64,000 bases of DNA from Croceibacterium ferulae (GCF_003660445.1 NZ_QZVQ01000004.1:248001-312000), one strand, 5' to 3'; positions 17,666 to 26,211 are shown, counted from the stretch's first letter. Numbers and translations are program-made. The notes: a model not told the origin generated them from the letters alone.

Positions 17666-19135
17666 GTGGCCGGGTTGGGCAAATCGGGTGCGTTGCTGGC
17701 GATGGCGGCGCTGACTGCGTGCAGCGGTCGGGGCAATGACGGTGCGCCGCCGCGCGCCAATGATCCCATTCCGGTCGAGCAGATCGAGTCCTTCATCGCC
17801 GTGCCGGTGGAAGCCGATCTCGGCAATCTGGCGACCGCGCTGGAACGGCGCCTGCCGCACCGCCTGTGGCAGATCGACCAGCCGGGTCAGGCCTGCGTCC
17901 CCTCCCGCCGGATCGACATCGGCATCGCCACGATCAAGACGCCGACCGTCCGTTGCCGGATCGTGGGGGAAGTGACCCGTGGCCAGCTGCGCCTGACCGG
18001 CGCAGGGGAGCAGATCACGCTGGCCATGCCGCTAAACGCCGTGGTGCGGGCGGAGGATATCGGCGGTGTGCTGCAACGCGAAACCGCGACCGCGACAGCC
18101 ATGGCCCATGCTGTGATCCGCATCGACCTGGCGCAGGACTGGACCCCGCGCGGCACGATCGACATCCGGTATGACTGGCAGGATGCGCCGCATATAGATT
18201 TCCTGGGGCAGCGGATCGAGTTCGCGCAGGCGGCAGACCGGGAACTGCGCCCGATCATCGCCCGGCTGGAACGGGAGCTGCCCGGAGAGATCGGCAAGCT
18301 GCAGGTGCGCCAGCAGATCGGCCGGGCGTGGCAGACGGCCTTCACCAGCGTGTCGCTCAACCCGGAGAACCCGCCTGTCTGGATGCGCATCACTCCGCAT
18401 CAGCTGCGTTATGGCGGATACCGGATCGAACGGGGCAGGTTGCAGCTCAATCTGGGTCTGACCGCCACCACCGAGACATTTATCGGCCAGCGGCCGGCCG
18501 ATCCCGCGCCCACGCCTCTGCCGCCATTGGCGCCACTGCAGCGGGAAAGCGGGCGGCTGTCCTTCTTCATCCCGGTGATCGCCGATTACCGGCAGCTGCA
18601 ACCGGTGCTGCTGAACGCGCTGGAGCGGCGGTCGCGGCGGCCGTTCGACGTGCCGGGGCTGGGACCGGTGCGGGCGAAGTTCGAGAAGGTGACGCTGTAC
18701 GGCACCACCGGCGGGCGGATCGCGGTGGGCGTGACCTTTGCGGCGCAGGACAGCGAAGGCGAGCGGGCGGACGGCACGGTCTGGTTCACTGGCACGCCGG
18801 TCAACGATGCCGGTTCACGCCGGGTCGGTATCGCCGGACTGGAGATCACCGGCACCACGGACATGACGGGTGGTGACCTGCTGCTGCAACTGGCGAACGC
18901 ACCGGGCGTCGACAGCTTCATCGCGGCGGCGCTGGCACAGGATTTCGAACGTGACTTCGAAGAATTGCTGGCGAAGGTGCGGCGGGCCATTGCGGAGAAG
19001 CGTGAAGGCCCGCTGGTGATCCGCGCCGATATCGATCAGGTGAGCACCGGCAAGCTGCGTGCCGCCGGGCAGGGGCTCTATCTGCCGGTGCGGCTGACCG
19101 GCACGGCGGCGGTGTCACTCTCGCCCAGCGGATAA
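17666..19135 (+). CDS. DUF4403 family lipoprotein
   Basis: 489-aa protein recognised as DUF4403 by its overall pattern; the function of the family is unknown to me. The N-terminus is a lipoprotein signal with a lipobox ending LTAC (Cys19), so it is likely anchored in a membrane facing the periplasm. The rest is beta-rich with two similar halves, each with a GYRIERGRLQLNLGL- or FEKVTLYGTTGGRIAVGV-type strand pair, hinting at a duplicated lipid-binding-like fold. GTG start at 17666 after GGGGGAGGG. Its 3' end overlaps the convergent thpR by 58 bases. Confidence 0.8.
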   Translation: MAGLGKSGALLAMAALTACSGRGNDGAPPRANDPIPVEQIESFIAVPVEADLGNLATALERRLPHRLWQIDQPGQACVPSRRIDIGIATIKTPTVRCRIVGEVTRGQLRLTGAGEQITLAMPLNAVVRAEDIGGVLQRETATATAMAHAVIRIDLAQDWTPRGTIDIRYDWQDAPHIDFLGQRIEFAQAADRELRPIIARLERELPGEIGKLQVRQQIGRAWQTAFTSVSLNPENPPVWMRITPHQLRYGGYRIERGRLQLNLGLTATTETFIGQRPADPAPTPLPPLAPLQRESGRLSFFIPVIADYRQLQPVLLNALERRSRRPFDVPGLGPVRAKFEKVTLYGTTGGRIAVGVTFAAQDSEGERADGTVWFTGTPVNDAGSRRVGIAGLEITGTTDMTGGDLLLQLANAPGVDSFIAAALAQDFERDFEELLAKVRRAIAEKREGPLVIRADIDQVSTGKLRAAGQGLYLPVRLTGTAAVSLSPSG

Positions 19136-19653
19136 TCGACCACCGGCTGGTAGAGGGCGCCGGCCTTGCCAAGATGGCTTTCGTACAGGGTGAAGCCTTC
19201 GACGCGCCATTCCGGCACCTGCAGCGTGCCGGTGTCGGCCAGCCACGGGGCGATGAGTCCGGCACCGCCAGACAGCCGCGCCAGGGTGACATGTGGCACG
19301 AATTTGCGGGTCTCCCGCGGCAAGCCGATGGCCTGGCAGGCGCGCTCAACCCGGCCGTGCAGCAGATCGAGCCCGGCGGAAGGCAGCACGCGCGCCCAGA
19401 CGGAGTGTGGCCGCCCCTTGCGTTCGAAGTGCCCGGTGCCAGCGACCTGCAGGTTGAACGATGGCGCCTGCACCTCGGCCAGGGCCTCTGCCAGCTCGTT
19501 GGCGAGCGGCCGTTCGACCTCGCCGATAAAACGGAGGGTCAGGTGCAGCTGGTCCTCGCCCTGCCAGCGGGCACCGTCGATCCCGTCGGTCGTGTCGATC
19601 AGGGCGTCCAGCACCGGGTCTGGCGGCGGGATGGCGGCGAACAGCCGGTGCAT
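19078..19653 (-). CDS. thpR: RNA 2',3'-cyclic phosphodiesterase
   Basis: 191-aa 2H phosphoesterase (LigT/ThpR). Both signature histidine motifs are present: HLTLRF near residue 37 and HVTLARL near residue 125. The family hydrolyses 2',3'-cyclic phosphates at RNA ends. It is the last gene of the minus-strand run from 24060, starting three bases after the HdeD-like stop. Its last 58 bases overlap the end of the DUF4403 gene on the other strand. Confidence 0.9.
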   Translation of the reverse strand: MHRLFAAIPPPDPVLDALIDTTDGIDGARWQGEDQLHLTLRFIGEVERPLANELAEALAEVQAPSFNLQVAGTGHFERKGRPHSVWARVLPSAGLDLLHGRVERACQAIGLPRETRKFVPHVTLARLSGGAGLIAPWLADTGTLQVPEWRVEGFTLYESHLGKAGALYQPVVDYPLGESDTAAVPVSRTGR

Positions 19654-19656
19654 GGT

Positions 19657-20274
19657 TCAGCGCAGCCGCCGCAGCCTGAGCGCCAGCAGTACCAGCGCGA
19701 CGCCGGCGACAAGGGCATAGAGCGCAATGATCCACCCCACCGACACGACGCTGACCGCCGGATTGGCCATGGCGATCCACAGCAGAGCGACGCCCAGCAG
19801 CACGGACACCGCGCCGGACAGGCCCAGCAGCCACTCGCCGGTGATCTCCCGCCGCAGCCGGATCGCGGCGCTGATCTCCGCCACGCCGGTGGCGATGGCC
19901 CAGAAGGCGATCAGCAGCACGGCCAGGGTGGCATAGGCGATGGAAGACAATATGGGGAAGCCTACGAACAGCACGCCCACCAGCACGCCGACCAGGCCGG
20001 ACAGGATCAGCGTCCACCAGCGCTGCCGGTGATGTGTCGCCCCGCGTACCCCGGCGATGATGTTCAGCACGCCATCCGCGAAGGAGAAGGCGGCGAACAT
20101 CAGCGCGAACACGAACAAGGCCGCCGCCGGCATGAAGGCAGCAAGCAGGCCTAGCACGATCAGCAGCAACCCGCGAGCCAGATACCAGCCCCAATTGGCC
20201 GGTGCGATGGAGGTGCCGGGCATCAGCGATCCGGCCAGGCGCTGCGACGTGACGGGATCGTGTTGTGTGGCCAT
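19657..20274 (-). CDS. HdeD family (DUF308) membrane protein
   Basis: 205-aa integral membrane protein with six hydrophobic helices in three hairpins, the DUF308/HdeD pattern first described in the E. coli acid-resistance island. The N-terminal 25 residues are cytosolic, and WGWYLARGLLLIVLGLLA begins the first helix. Its role here is unknown; the acid-resistance link is only by family. AGGAGG lies upstream of the ATG at 20274. Confidence 0.85.
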   Translation of the reverse strand: MATQHDPVTSQRLAGSLMPGTSIAPANWGWYLARGLLLIVLGLLAAFMPAAALFVFALMFAAFSFADGVLNIIAGVRGATHHRQRWWTLILSGLVGVLVGVLFVGFPILSSIAYATLAVLLIAFWAIATGVAEISAAIRLRREITGEWLLGLSGAVSVLLGVALLWIAMANPAVSVVSVGWIIALYALVAGVALVLLALRLRRLR

Positions 20275-20331
20275 GGTCGGTTCCTCCTGCCCGCGCTACG
20301 ATGCAGGAGGGCTGCCGGTTCCCGCTGTGCC

Positions 20332-21213
20332 TCAGGCCGGGCGCAGGGCCCAGCGGATGGTGCCGCCCAGCACGCGGGTCGCCAGCCGGGTGCCGATTGC
20401 CGGCAGGCCGCTGCTTTGCAGGCCGAGCAGCGGGCGGGCGAAGGGCGGCAACAGGTCGACCGCGGATCGTGCCAGCACCGGCTGTGCCAGCGCGCCGATG
20501 GAGTCGCCCCGATGCGCCAGCACGGTGTTCGCGACCTCCCGCGTGATGGCGGTGGCACCCAGGGCCGGGCGCATGGCGACCATCAGCTCCGCCGCCTCGC
20601 CCCGGCTTTCGGGGACCGGATCGGCACCGAGACGGCGAGCGATCGTGGCGAACTGGCGGTAATACTCGTCCTGTTCCGCACCCGGCATGTCGGGCCGGAC
20701 AAGCGCGACATAGGCGTGCAGGAAGGACCATGCCTCCGCCAGATGCACCCAGGCCAGCGTGGCGGGATCGGTGGCGCTGTAAGGGGTGCCATCGGGCAGG
20801 GTGCCGTTGACGTGCCGGTGGATGGCATTGACCTGCCCGATCACCCGCTCGGCCTCCACCGCCGGGCCATAGGTGGTCACGGCGATGAAGCGGGCGGTGC
20901 GGCGCAGGCGCCCGTCCAGATCCTGCCGGAAATCCGAATGGTCCAGCACGCCTTGCAGCGCATGGGGGTGCAGCATCTGCAGCAGCAGCGCGGCGATGCC
21001 GCCCACCATCATCGATGTGACATCGGCATGCACCATGCGGATCGGAGTGTCGGGCGCGAACAGCGCATCGCCCGCCGGCATGATCGGGGCCTCGCCTTTG
21101 CCAGGGTCGTTGAACATGCGCCGCACACTGCTGCCCAGCTGGCGCCGCACCTGTTCGGCGGGGTGCCAGGGCTGCTGCCGCAAGCGGCGCGCCGGCGTTG
21201 ATCCTGTCCGCAT
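20332..21213 (-). CDS. oxygenase MpaB family protein (DUF2236)
   Basis: 293-aa protein of the MpaB/latex-clearing-protein superfamily (DUF2236), heme-dependent oxygenases or uncharacterised relatives. Conserved features are the ADVTSMMVGGIAALLLQMLHP stretch near residue 65-85, which holds a candidate heme-ligand His, and RTARFIAVTTYG. The ATG at 21213 (MRTGSTPARRL) is chosen; the frame continues upstream but only through the GST gene. Substrate unknown. 62 bases separate it from the GST gene and 57 from the HdeD-like gene. Confidence 0.85.
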   Translation of the reverse strand: MRTGSTPARRLRQQPWHPAEQVRRQLGSSVRRMFNDPGKGEAPIMPAGDALFAPDTPIRMVHADVTSMMVGGIAALLLQMLHPHALQGVLDHSDFRQDLDGRLRRTARFIAVTTYGPAVEAERVIGQVNAIHRHVNGTLPDGTPYSATDPATLAWVHLAEAWSFLHAYVALVRPDMPGAEQDEYYRQFATIARRLGADPVPESRGEAAELMVAMRPALGATAITREVANTVLAHRGDSIGALAQPVLARSAVDLLPPFARPLLGLQSSGLPAIGTRLATRVLGGTIRWALRPA

Positions 21214-21275
21214 CGGGCAATCTCCTGATTGCGCTGCAGATGGGGAGCGCCGGTGCGCTTTGCGAGGTGAGGCCG

Positions 21276-21914
21276 TCAGCCGGCCGGCTGCTTCATCTGT
21301 GCGATCAGCTCCGTGTCGATTGCCTTGGCTTCGGCATAGGCAGGGCGGGCGCGCAGACGCTCGACATAGGCCCGGAACGCGGGCCGATCCGGCATGGTGC
21401 CGAAGGCCACGCCCCAATCCACCTGCGACCCCAGATACACATCGACCATGGTGAACCGGCTGCCGCAGACATAGTCGCGCCCTTGCAGCCAGTCTTCCAG
21501 CGCATCCATCGTTCGCTCGTACGAGCCGAAGCCCAGCATCATCTCCTGCTGCGCGTCCCTGGCCTGCCAGCCCATTGTGTGGGAGATGATCGCCTGTTCC
21601 AGCGGGCCGGCACCGAACAGCAGCCAGCGGAAGTAGTCGGCCTGCTCTCCCGGCTCCGGCAGCAAAGGCGACCGGGTCGCTTCCGCCAAATAGTGGCAGA
21701 TGGCCGCACATTCAGTGACCACCCTGTCTCCGCCTGGCCCATGGTGGATGATCGTGGGTACCTTGGACATCGCATTCGCCGCCAGGAAGGCGGCGGGCTT
21801 CTCGGCATCATAGGGCACGAGGACGGGTTCATAGTCCGCGCCGACTTCGTGCAGCGCCCAGCGGGCGATCTGCGCCCGGCTCATCGGATTGAAGAAGAAG
21901 GTGAAGTCCGCCAT
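21276..21914 (-). CDS. glutathione S-transferase
   Basis: 212-aa GST with an N-terminal thioredoxin-like domain (MADFTFFFNPMSRAQIARWALHEVG, then the cis-Pro region SKVPTI and the Glu-containing VVTECAAICHYLA) and an all-helical C-terminal domain. The catalytic Ser/Tyr position near residue 10-12 reads NPMSR, suggesting a serine-type or beta-like enzyme. It follows the SRPBCC gene by three bases and probably belongs to the same detoxification-type transcript. Confidence 0.92.
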   Translation of the reverse strand: MADFTFFFNPMSRAQIARWALHEVGADYEPVLVPYDAEKPAAFLAANAMSKVPTIIHHGPGGDRVVTECAAICHYLAEATRSPLLPEPGEQADYFRWLLFGAGPLEQAIISHTMGWQARDAQQEMMLGFGSYERTMDALEDWLQGRDYVCGSRFTMVDVYLGSQVDWGVAFGTMPDRPAFRAYVERLRARPAYAEAKAIDTELIAQMKQPAG

Positions 21915-21917
21915 CGT

Positions 21918-22370
21918 CTATGTTCCTTCGCACAGGGCCTTGAACTGGTCCGCCACCGCACTCCAGCCCGCTTCGAAGCCCATGGCAAGGTGCCGGTCGC
22001 GCGCTTCTGCCGTCCAGTGCCGGGCGCGGGCGGTGTAGCGGGTGCCGTCGCCCTCAGGTGCGACCTCCCAGATGCCGACCATGAACGGGCCGGACGGCTG
22101 GAAGTCCCCGGTCAGCGCGTCGGTCGAAACGATCCGGCGCCCTTCATCCCACGCCAGGTAGATGCCGTCCTGCGGTATCTCCTCGCCTTGTGGACCGTGC
22201 ATCACCATCCGGCACCGACCGCCTGCGCACCTTTCCTGCTGCAGCAGTTCGACCCGCCATGGGGTCGGGCACCACCATTCGGCCTGCCGGTTCGCGAGCA
22301 CGTCCCACACCTTTGCCGGCGGGGCGGCGAGATAGCGGGTGACGGACAGTTCGTTCTCGCTGCTCATCAT
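21918..22370 (-). CDS. SRPBCC (AHSA1-like) domain protein
   Basis: About 150 aa, a single START/SRPBCC fold of the Aha1-like group. It begins with the strand VTRYLAAPPAKVWDVLANRQAEWWCP, and further strands include GRCRMVMHGPQGEE and GIWEVAPEGDGTRYTARARH, ending in a long C-terminal helix. These proteins bind small hydrophobic ligands; the ligand here is unknown. ATG codons at 22370 and 22367 overlap the stop of the upstream VOC gene (TGATGATG), so translation is coupled. Confidence 0.87.
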   Translation of the reverse strand: MMSSENELSVTRYLAAPPAKVWDVLANRQAEWWCPTPWRVELLQQERCAGGRCRMVMHGPQGEEIPQDGIYLAWDEGRRIVSTDALTGDFQPSGPFMVGIWEVAPEGDGTRYTARARHWTAEARDRHLAMGFEAGWSAVADQFKALCEGT

Positions 22371-22855
22371 CACTCCCCCGTTCGCGCCGCTTCGATCGCG
22401 GCGACGTCGATCTTGCCCATGGTCATCATCGCTTCCATCACCCGCCTGGCGACGGCCGGGTCGGGATCGGCCATGCCCTCGCTCAGCACCCGGGGGGTGA
22501 TCTGCCACGAGATACCCCAGCGATCCGTGCACCATCCGCACTGACCCGGCTCACCGCCATCGGCGATCAGCGCGGTCCAGTAGCGATCGGTCTCCTCCTG
22601 GTCCTCCGTGGTCATGGAGAACGAGAAGCTGGCATTGGGCGCGATGCCCATGTTCCCGCCATTCAGGCCGAAGCAGGGCAGTCCCAGCACCGTGAAATGC
22701 ACCACCAGCGCGTCCCGCTGCTTGCCCGCCGGGTAATCGGTGGGGGCATGTTGCGTGGATCCCACATGACTGTCCGGGAAGGTCGCGGCATAGAAGCGCG
22801 CCGCGTCGGCCGCGTCATTGTTGCGAAACCACAGGCAGATCTCGGCCTTGCTCAT
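22370..22855 (-). CDS. VOC family protein, PhnB-like
   Basis: 161-aa vicinal-oxygen-chelate protein of the PhnB/3-demethylubiquinone-like group. It begins EICLWFRNNDAADAARFYAATFPDS and contains the typical WGISWQITPRVLSE motif followed by a helix with AMMTMGKIDVAAIE. Members are often found with SRPBCC and DUF1428 genes, as here. Its enzymatic activity is not predictable. It overlaps the upstream VOC gene by ATGA and the SRPBCC gene by one base. Confidence 0.88.
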   Translation of the reverse strand: MSKAEICLWFRNNDAADAARFYAATFPDSHVGSTQHAPTDYPAGKQRDALVVHFTVLGLPCFGLNGGNMGIAPNASFSFSMTTEDQEETDRYWTALIADGGEPGQCGWCTDRWGISWQITPRVLSEGMADPDPAVARRVMEAMMTMGKIDVAAIEAARTGE

Positions 22856-23682
22856 GCGTCCTGCTCCTTGCGGGGGCCGACCAGCCCGATCGGCGCGCCG
22901 GCGGGGTCGATGGCGTTCAGAACGTAGCTGCCGCCGGGCACCTCCTGGATCTCGCCCATCAGGCTGCCGCCATGTGCCAGCACCGCCGCCGCGGCGCGGT
23001 CGATGTCATCGGTCGCGATGTAGAAGTTCCAGCAGGAGCGTTCCACCTGCGGCACCAGCGGCATGACCGCACCGATCGGGGTGCTGCCGTGCTGGATGAA
23101 CTGGTACTCACCCAGATCGCTCATCGGCATGGAGCCTTCCTGTGTCCAGCCGAACAGGTCGCCATACAGATCGAGCGCGGCCACCGGATCGGTGGTCATC
23201 AGCTCGTTCCAGGTGAAGCGGCCGGGCTCCATGTAGCCGAACACGTCGCTCTGCGCATCAGGATCGCCCTCCGGCGGGGTTGGTGCCAGCAGGTAGATTG
23301 CAGCGCCCTGCGGATCGGCCAGCATCGCCATGCGGCCCACGCCCGCCATGTCGAGCGGCCCCATGAAGCACTGCCCCCCGGCATCCACGATCGCCCGGGC
23401 GGCGGCATCCACGTTGGGATGGTGGATGTAGCCGATCCACATCGGCCGCATGCCGGCACTGGACATCTGCGCGGTCAGCGTCAGGACGCCGCCCGCAAAG
23501 CCACCATCGGCGCGGCGGATCATGCGGTATTCCGCCCCGTCATGATCCTCCCCCGCCGGGTCGATGGTCCAGCCGGCGACCTGGTGGTAGAAGTCGCGCA
23601 CCAACGCCGGATCAGGTACTGCCAGTTCGTACCAGATGAAGGCACCGCGATCGGAACCGGTGCCGGGATTGCCTTCAGCCAT
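22852..23682 (-). CDS. VOC family protein with two glyoxalase-like domains
   Basis: 276-aa protein made of two glyoxalase/bleomycin-resistance modules (residues about 12-135 and 148-270). Each starts with the pattern F-W-E-L--xDP-x-x-x-x-FY/LYxxxFGW (FIWYELAVPDP and FTWNELMTTDP) and ends with DPxGAxIxL. Tandem VOC proteins of this type are common in actinobacteria and sphingomonads; the substrate is unknown. It lies 24 bases after the DUF1428 gene and is coupled by a four-base overlap to the PhnB-like gene. Confidence 0.88.
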   Translation of the reverse strand: MAEGNPGTGSDRGAFIWYELAVPDPALVRDFYHQVAGWTIDPAGEDHDGAEYRMIRRADGGFAGGVLTLTAQMSSAGMRPMWIGYIHHPNVDAAARAIVDAGGQCFMGPLDMAGVGRMAMLADPQGAAIYLLAPTPPEGDPDAQSDVFGYMEPGRFTWNELMTTDPVAALDLYGDLFGWTQEGSMPMSDLGEYQFIQHGSTPIGAVMPLVPQVERSCWNFYIATDDIDRAAAAVLAHGGSLMGEIQEVPGGSYVLNAIDPAGAPIGLVGPRKEQDA

Positions 23683-23706
23683 GCTCTATCTCCCGTTTCG
23701 CGCGGA

Positions 23707-24060
23707 TCAGCGGCCCAGCATGTAGATCGGGGCGAAGCCGCCGAAGATCATGCGCTTGCCGTCGAACGGCATCTCCTCCGGCATCTGCATGTCGGGATCG
23801 GTCATCATGGCCGTCTCCGCCAGATCGGCCGCCTCCTTGCTGGGCCGGATGATCCACGAGAACACGATCTTTTCGCCGGCTTCCGCCTTCACCGCCATGC
23901 GGAAGTCGGTGTGCTGGCCGTCGCGCACATCCTCCTCCCACGCCTCCATGATCTCGATCGCGCCATGCTTCTGAAAGAACGGCCCGGCGGCCGCGGCCAT
24001 CTCACAGTAAGCCTCTTTCTTGTCTTCGGGGACGGCAAGCAGGAATCCGCTGACATACAT
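23707..24060 (-). CDS. DUF1428 family protein
   Basis: 117-aa alpha/beta-barrel-dimer-like protein. MYVSGFLLAVPEDKKEAYCEMA at the start and PFDGKRMIFGGF near the end are DUF1428 signatures. The function is unknown; structures in this family resemble dimeric ferredoxin-like folds. It is the first gene of the six-gene run down to the MpaB-like gene, with an AAGGAGAG ribosome site six bases before the ATG. It is divergent from the HxlR regulator, which is the obvious candidate to control it. Confidence 0.9.
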   Translation of the reverse strand: MYVSGFLLAVPEDKKEAYCEMAAAAGPFFQKHGAIEIMEAWEEDVRDGQHTDFRMAVKAEAGEKIVFSWIIRPSKEAADLAETAMMTDPDMQMPEEMPFDGKRMIFGGFAPIYMLGR

Positions 24061-24117
24061 GATCGCTCTCCTTCGGTTGTTATTGCCGCGGTGGTTCGTC
24101 GGAAAAGCTATCCATAG

Positions 24118-24129
24118 TTCGCAAGCGAA
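24118..24129. promoter_or_regulatory. inverted repeat between DUF1428 operon and HxlR gene
   Basis: TTCGC-AA-GCGAA, a 5-bp dyad, lies 58 bases from the DUF1428 start and 45 bases from the HxlR start. Its position next to the HxlR promoter fits an operator for a dimeric winged-helix regulator, but the arm is short and the role is inferred. Confidence 0.3.
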
Positions 24130-24137
24130 TCACCTAC

Positions 24138-24166
24138 TTGAAAAGCATGCCTCTGCCAGTTACCTT
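24138..24166 (+). promoter_or_regulatory. promoter of the HxlR gene, near-leaderless
   Basis: TTGAAA (24138-24143), a 17-base spacer, then TACCTT (24161-24166). The ATG is only eight bases downstream, so the transcript would start at or within one or two bases of the start codon. Confidence 0.4.
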
Positions 24167-24174
24167 ATGCAACC

Positions 24175-24873
24175 ATGAAGTCAGAAGAAGTTACTGCGAT
24201 TGAGACTGCCAGGCCGGTGCATGGCAGATGGTACGCAGATGCCTGCGGCATGGCCTTCGCGATGGAACTGGTGGGCGAGCGGTGGACGCTGCTGATCGTG
24301 CGCGAGCTGATGCTGGGGCCGCTGCGCTTTTCCGACCTGCGCGCCCGCCTGCCCGGCCTGTCCGCCAAGGTGCTGACCGAGCGGCTGGCTGGCATGGAAG
24401 CGACGGGCATCCTGGTCAGGCGCAAGCTGCCGCCGCCCACGCCGGCGCAACTGTTCCAGCTGACCGAGTGGGGGCTGGCTCTGGAACCTTCAATCCAGGA
24501 ATTGGGCCGCTGGGCGGCGATGTCGCCCGCGCACAATCCGCAACTGCCGATGTCGCCGGTCGCCTTCATGCTGTCCCTGCGCACGATGCTGAATCCGGAT
24601 GCGGCGCGGGCGCTGGATGTGCAGGTCGGCTTCACGGTGGCAGGGGAAAGCTTCGTGGCGGACCTTGCCGCGGGATCGATGCCGGTCCGCCGGGGGGAGC
24701 CGGGGGAGGGCGCCATCGGCTTCGCCGCCGACACGCCACTGCCGCTGCTGCGCGTCTTCTATGGCAAGCAGCCGCTGGAGCAGGCCGAGCAGGCGGGCGT
24801 GACGATCCGGGGCGATCGCAACCGGGCGCGCCGGTTCGTGGAACTGTTCGCCCTGCCGCCGAAGACCGGCTGA
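24175..24873 (+). CDS. HxlR-type regulator with SCP2-like C-terminal domain
   Basis: 232-aa transcriptional regulator. Residues about 15-110 are an HxlR winged helix (CGMAFAMELVGERWTLLIVRELMLGPLRFSDLRARLPGLS); the CxxxxxxxxxGxxW part is the family hallmark. Residues about 135-230 resemble an SCP2/sterol-carrier fold (VGFTVAGESFVADL, DTPLPLLRVFYGKQPLEQAEQAGVTIRGD), which could sense a hydrophobic ligand. It is divergent from the DUF1428-VOC-VOC-SRPBCC-GST operon and probably regulates it. The SCP2 assignment is by pattern only. Confidence 0.88.
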   Translation: MKSEEVTAIETARPVHGRWYADACGMAFAMELVGERWTLLIVRELMLGPLRFSDLRARLPGLSAKVLTERLAGMEATGILVRRKLPPPTPAQLFQLTEWGLALEPSIQELGRWAAMSPAHNPQLPMSPVAFMLSLRTMLNPDAARALDVQVGFTVAGESFVADLAAGSMPVRRGEPGEGAIGFAADTPLPLLRVFYGKQPLEQAEQAGVTIRGDRNRARRFVELFALPPKTG

Positions 24874-24925
24874 TGGGCCATTCGCGGTTGCAGCGCAAAA
24901 GCCGCTTGTCTAGGCACGTCGGCAC

Positions 24926-25909
24926 ATGACCCAGATGATCAGTCCCGCGCAGGAATCCGGCACCGCGCTGCCGGCACCGGACACCACCGTCAGCGTGCGG
25001 GAGGCGTTCGGCATCGACACCGACATGGCCGTGCCGGCCTTTTCCCGTGCGGATGAGCGCGTGCCCGACACCGACGCCACCTATGTGTTCGATCCGGACA
25101 CCACGCTGGCGATCCTGGCGGGCTTCGCCTTCAATCGCCGCGTGATGGTGCAGGGCTATCACGGCACGGGCAAGTCGACCCATATCGAACAGGTCGCCGC
25201 CCGACTGAACTGGCCCTGCATCCGCATCAACCTGGACGCGCATATCAGCCGCATCGACCTGATCGGCCGCGACGCCATCGTGCTGCGCGACGGGCTGCAG
25301 GTCACCGAGTTCCGCGAAGGGCTGCTGCCCTGGGCGCTGCAGCACCCGGTGGCGCTGGTGTTCGACGAATATGATGCCGGGCGGCCGGACGTGATGTTCG
25401 TGATCCAGCGCGTGCTGGAGACGGAAGGCAAGCTGACCCTGCTGGACCAGAACCGCGTGATCCGGCCCCATGCCGGCTTTCGCCTGTTCGCCACCGCCAA
25501 CACGGTCGGGCTGGGCGACACCAGCGGCCTGTATCACGGCACCCAGGCGATCAATCAGGGGCAGATGGACCGCTGGAACATCGTGGTCGGCCTGAACTAC
25601 CTTTCCGCCGAAACGGAGCGGGCGATCGTCGGCGCCAAGACGAAGCTGGGCGAGAAGCTGGTGGCGGACATGATCCGCGTGGCGGACATGAGCCGGCAGG
25701 GCTTCATGAACGGCGACATCTCCACCGTGATGAGCCCGCGCACCGTGATCACCTGGGCGCAGAATACGGAGATCTTCAACGATCCCGGCTTCGCCTTCCG
25801 CCTCAGCTTCCTGAACAAGTGTGACGAGGCGGAGAAGATGCTGGTGGCCGAGTACTACCAGCGCGTCTTCGGCAAGGACCTGCCCGAAAGCGTAATAGGC
25901 AAGGCCTGA
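24926..25909 (+). CDS. cobS: cobaltochelatase subunit CobS
   Basis: 327-aa AAA+ ATPase of the MoxR/CobS branch. Walker A reads GYHGTGKST, Walker B is [10 protein letters not shown], and sensor 1 is in [12 protein letters not shown]. With CobT it forms the ATPase ring driving CobN during cobalt insertion. The N-terminal extension ([18 protein letters not shown]) is typical of CobS. cobT is at 797, about 22 kb away on the same strand. A TTGCAG element at 24888-24893 and a TAGGCA at 24911-24916 may serve as its promoter with a very short leader. Confidence 0.94.
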   Translation: MTQMISPAQESGTALPAPDTTVSVREAFGIDTDMAVPAFSRADERVPDTDATYVFDPDTTLAILAGFAFNRRVMVQGYHGTGKSTHIEQVAARLNWPCIRINLDAHISRIDLIGRDAIVLRDGLQVTEFREGLLPWALQHPVALVFDEYDAGRPDVMFVIQRVLETEGKLTLLDQNRVIRPHAGFRLFATANTVGLGDTSGLYHGTQAINQGQMDRWNIVVGLNYLSAETERAIVGAKTKLGEKLVADMIRVADMSRQGFMNGDISTVMSPRTVITWAQNTEIFNDPGFAFRLSFLNKCDEAEKMLVAEYYQRVFGKDLPESVIGKA

Positions 25910-25936
25910 GCGGGGCTACTGGCAGGCCGCCGCAGG

Positions 25937-26113
25937 TCATTTGCGGCGGCTCGCCTGCATCAGCGCGTAGCCGGCAAGGGCGCAGCTTGCCGCCGCGAGG
26001 ACAAATCCCGCAATGGCGGACCACAGCGCCGCCTCCATGCCGCCGAGATACGCGCCGCCCATGAAGCCGAGCAGCGGCAGGATCAGCAGCAGCAGGCATC
26101 CGAGCGCAACCAT
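25937..26113 (-). CDS. small two-helix membrane protein
   Basis: 58-residue hydrophobic protein with two transmembrane helices: residues 3-22, rich in leucine, and about 28-50, rich in alanine, joined by a GGAYLGGMEA turn. The tail is short and basic (QASRRK). The frame is complete from ATG 26113 to TGA 25937 with hydrophobic periodicity that is unlikely by chance, but no homologous family is recognised. It is divergent from the PBP1A gene (98 bases apart) and converges on cobS. Confidence 0.6.
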   Translation of the reverse strand: MVALGCLLLLILPLLGFMGGAYLGGMEAALWSAIAGFVLAAASCALAGYALMQASRRK

Positions 26114-26211
26114 GGCCGTCCTATCGGCATTGGCTGCGCCGGTGGCAAGTGGACTGCATCGCGCTGCAAAAACACTCGCCCTGACTGTATTGATGCGGTA
26201 ATACAGCAGTC

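Noticed and set aside
19346-21220. Minus-strand frame of 624 codons spanning hdeD, mpaB-like and thpR
   Set aside because: It crosses three recognisable genes in a different frame and translates to Arg/Pro/His-rich sequence.
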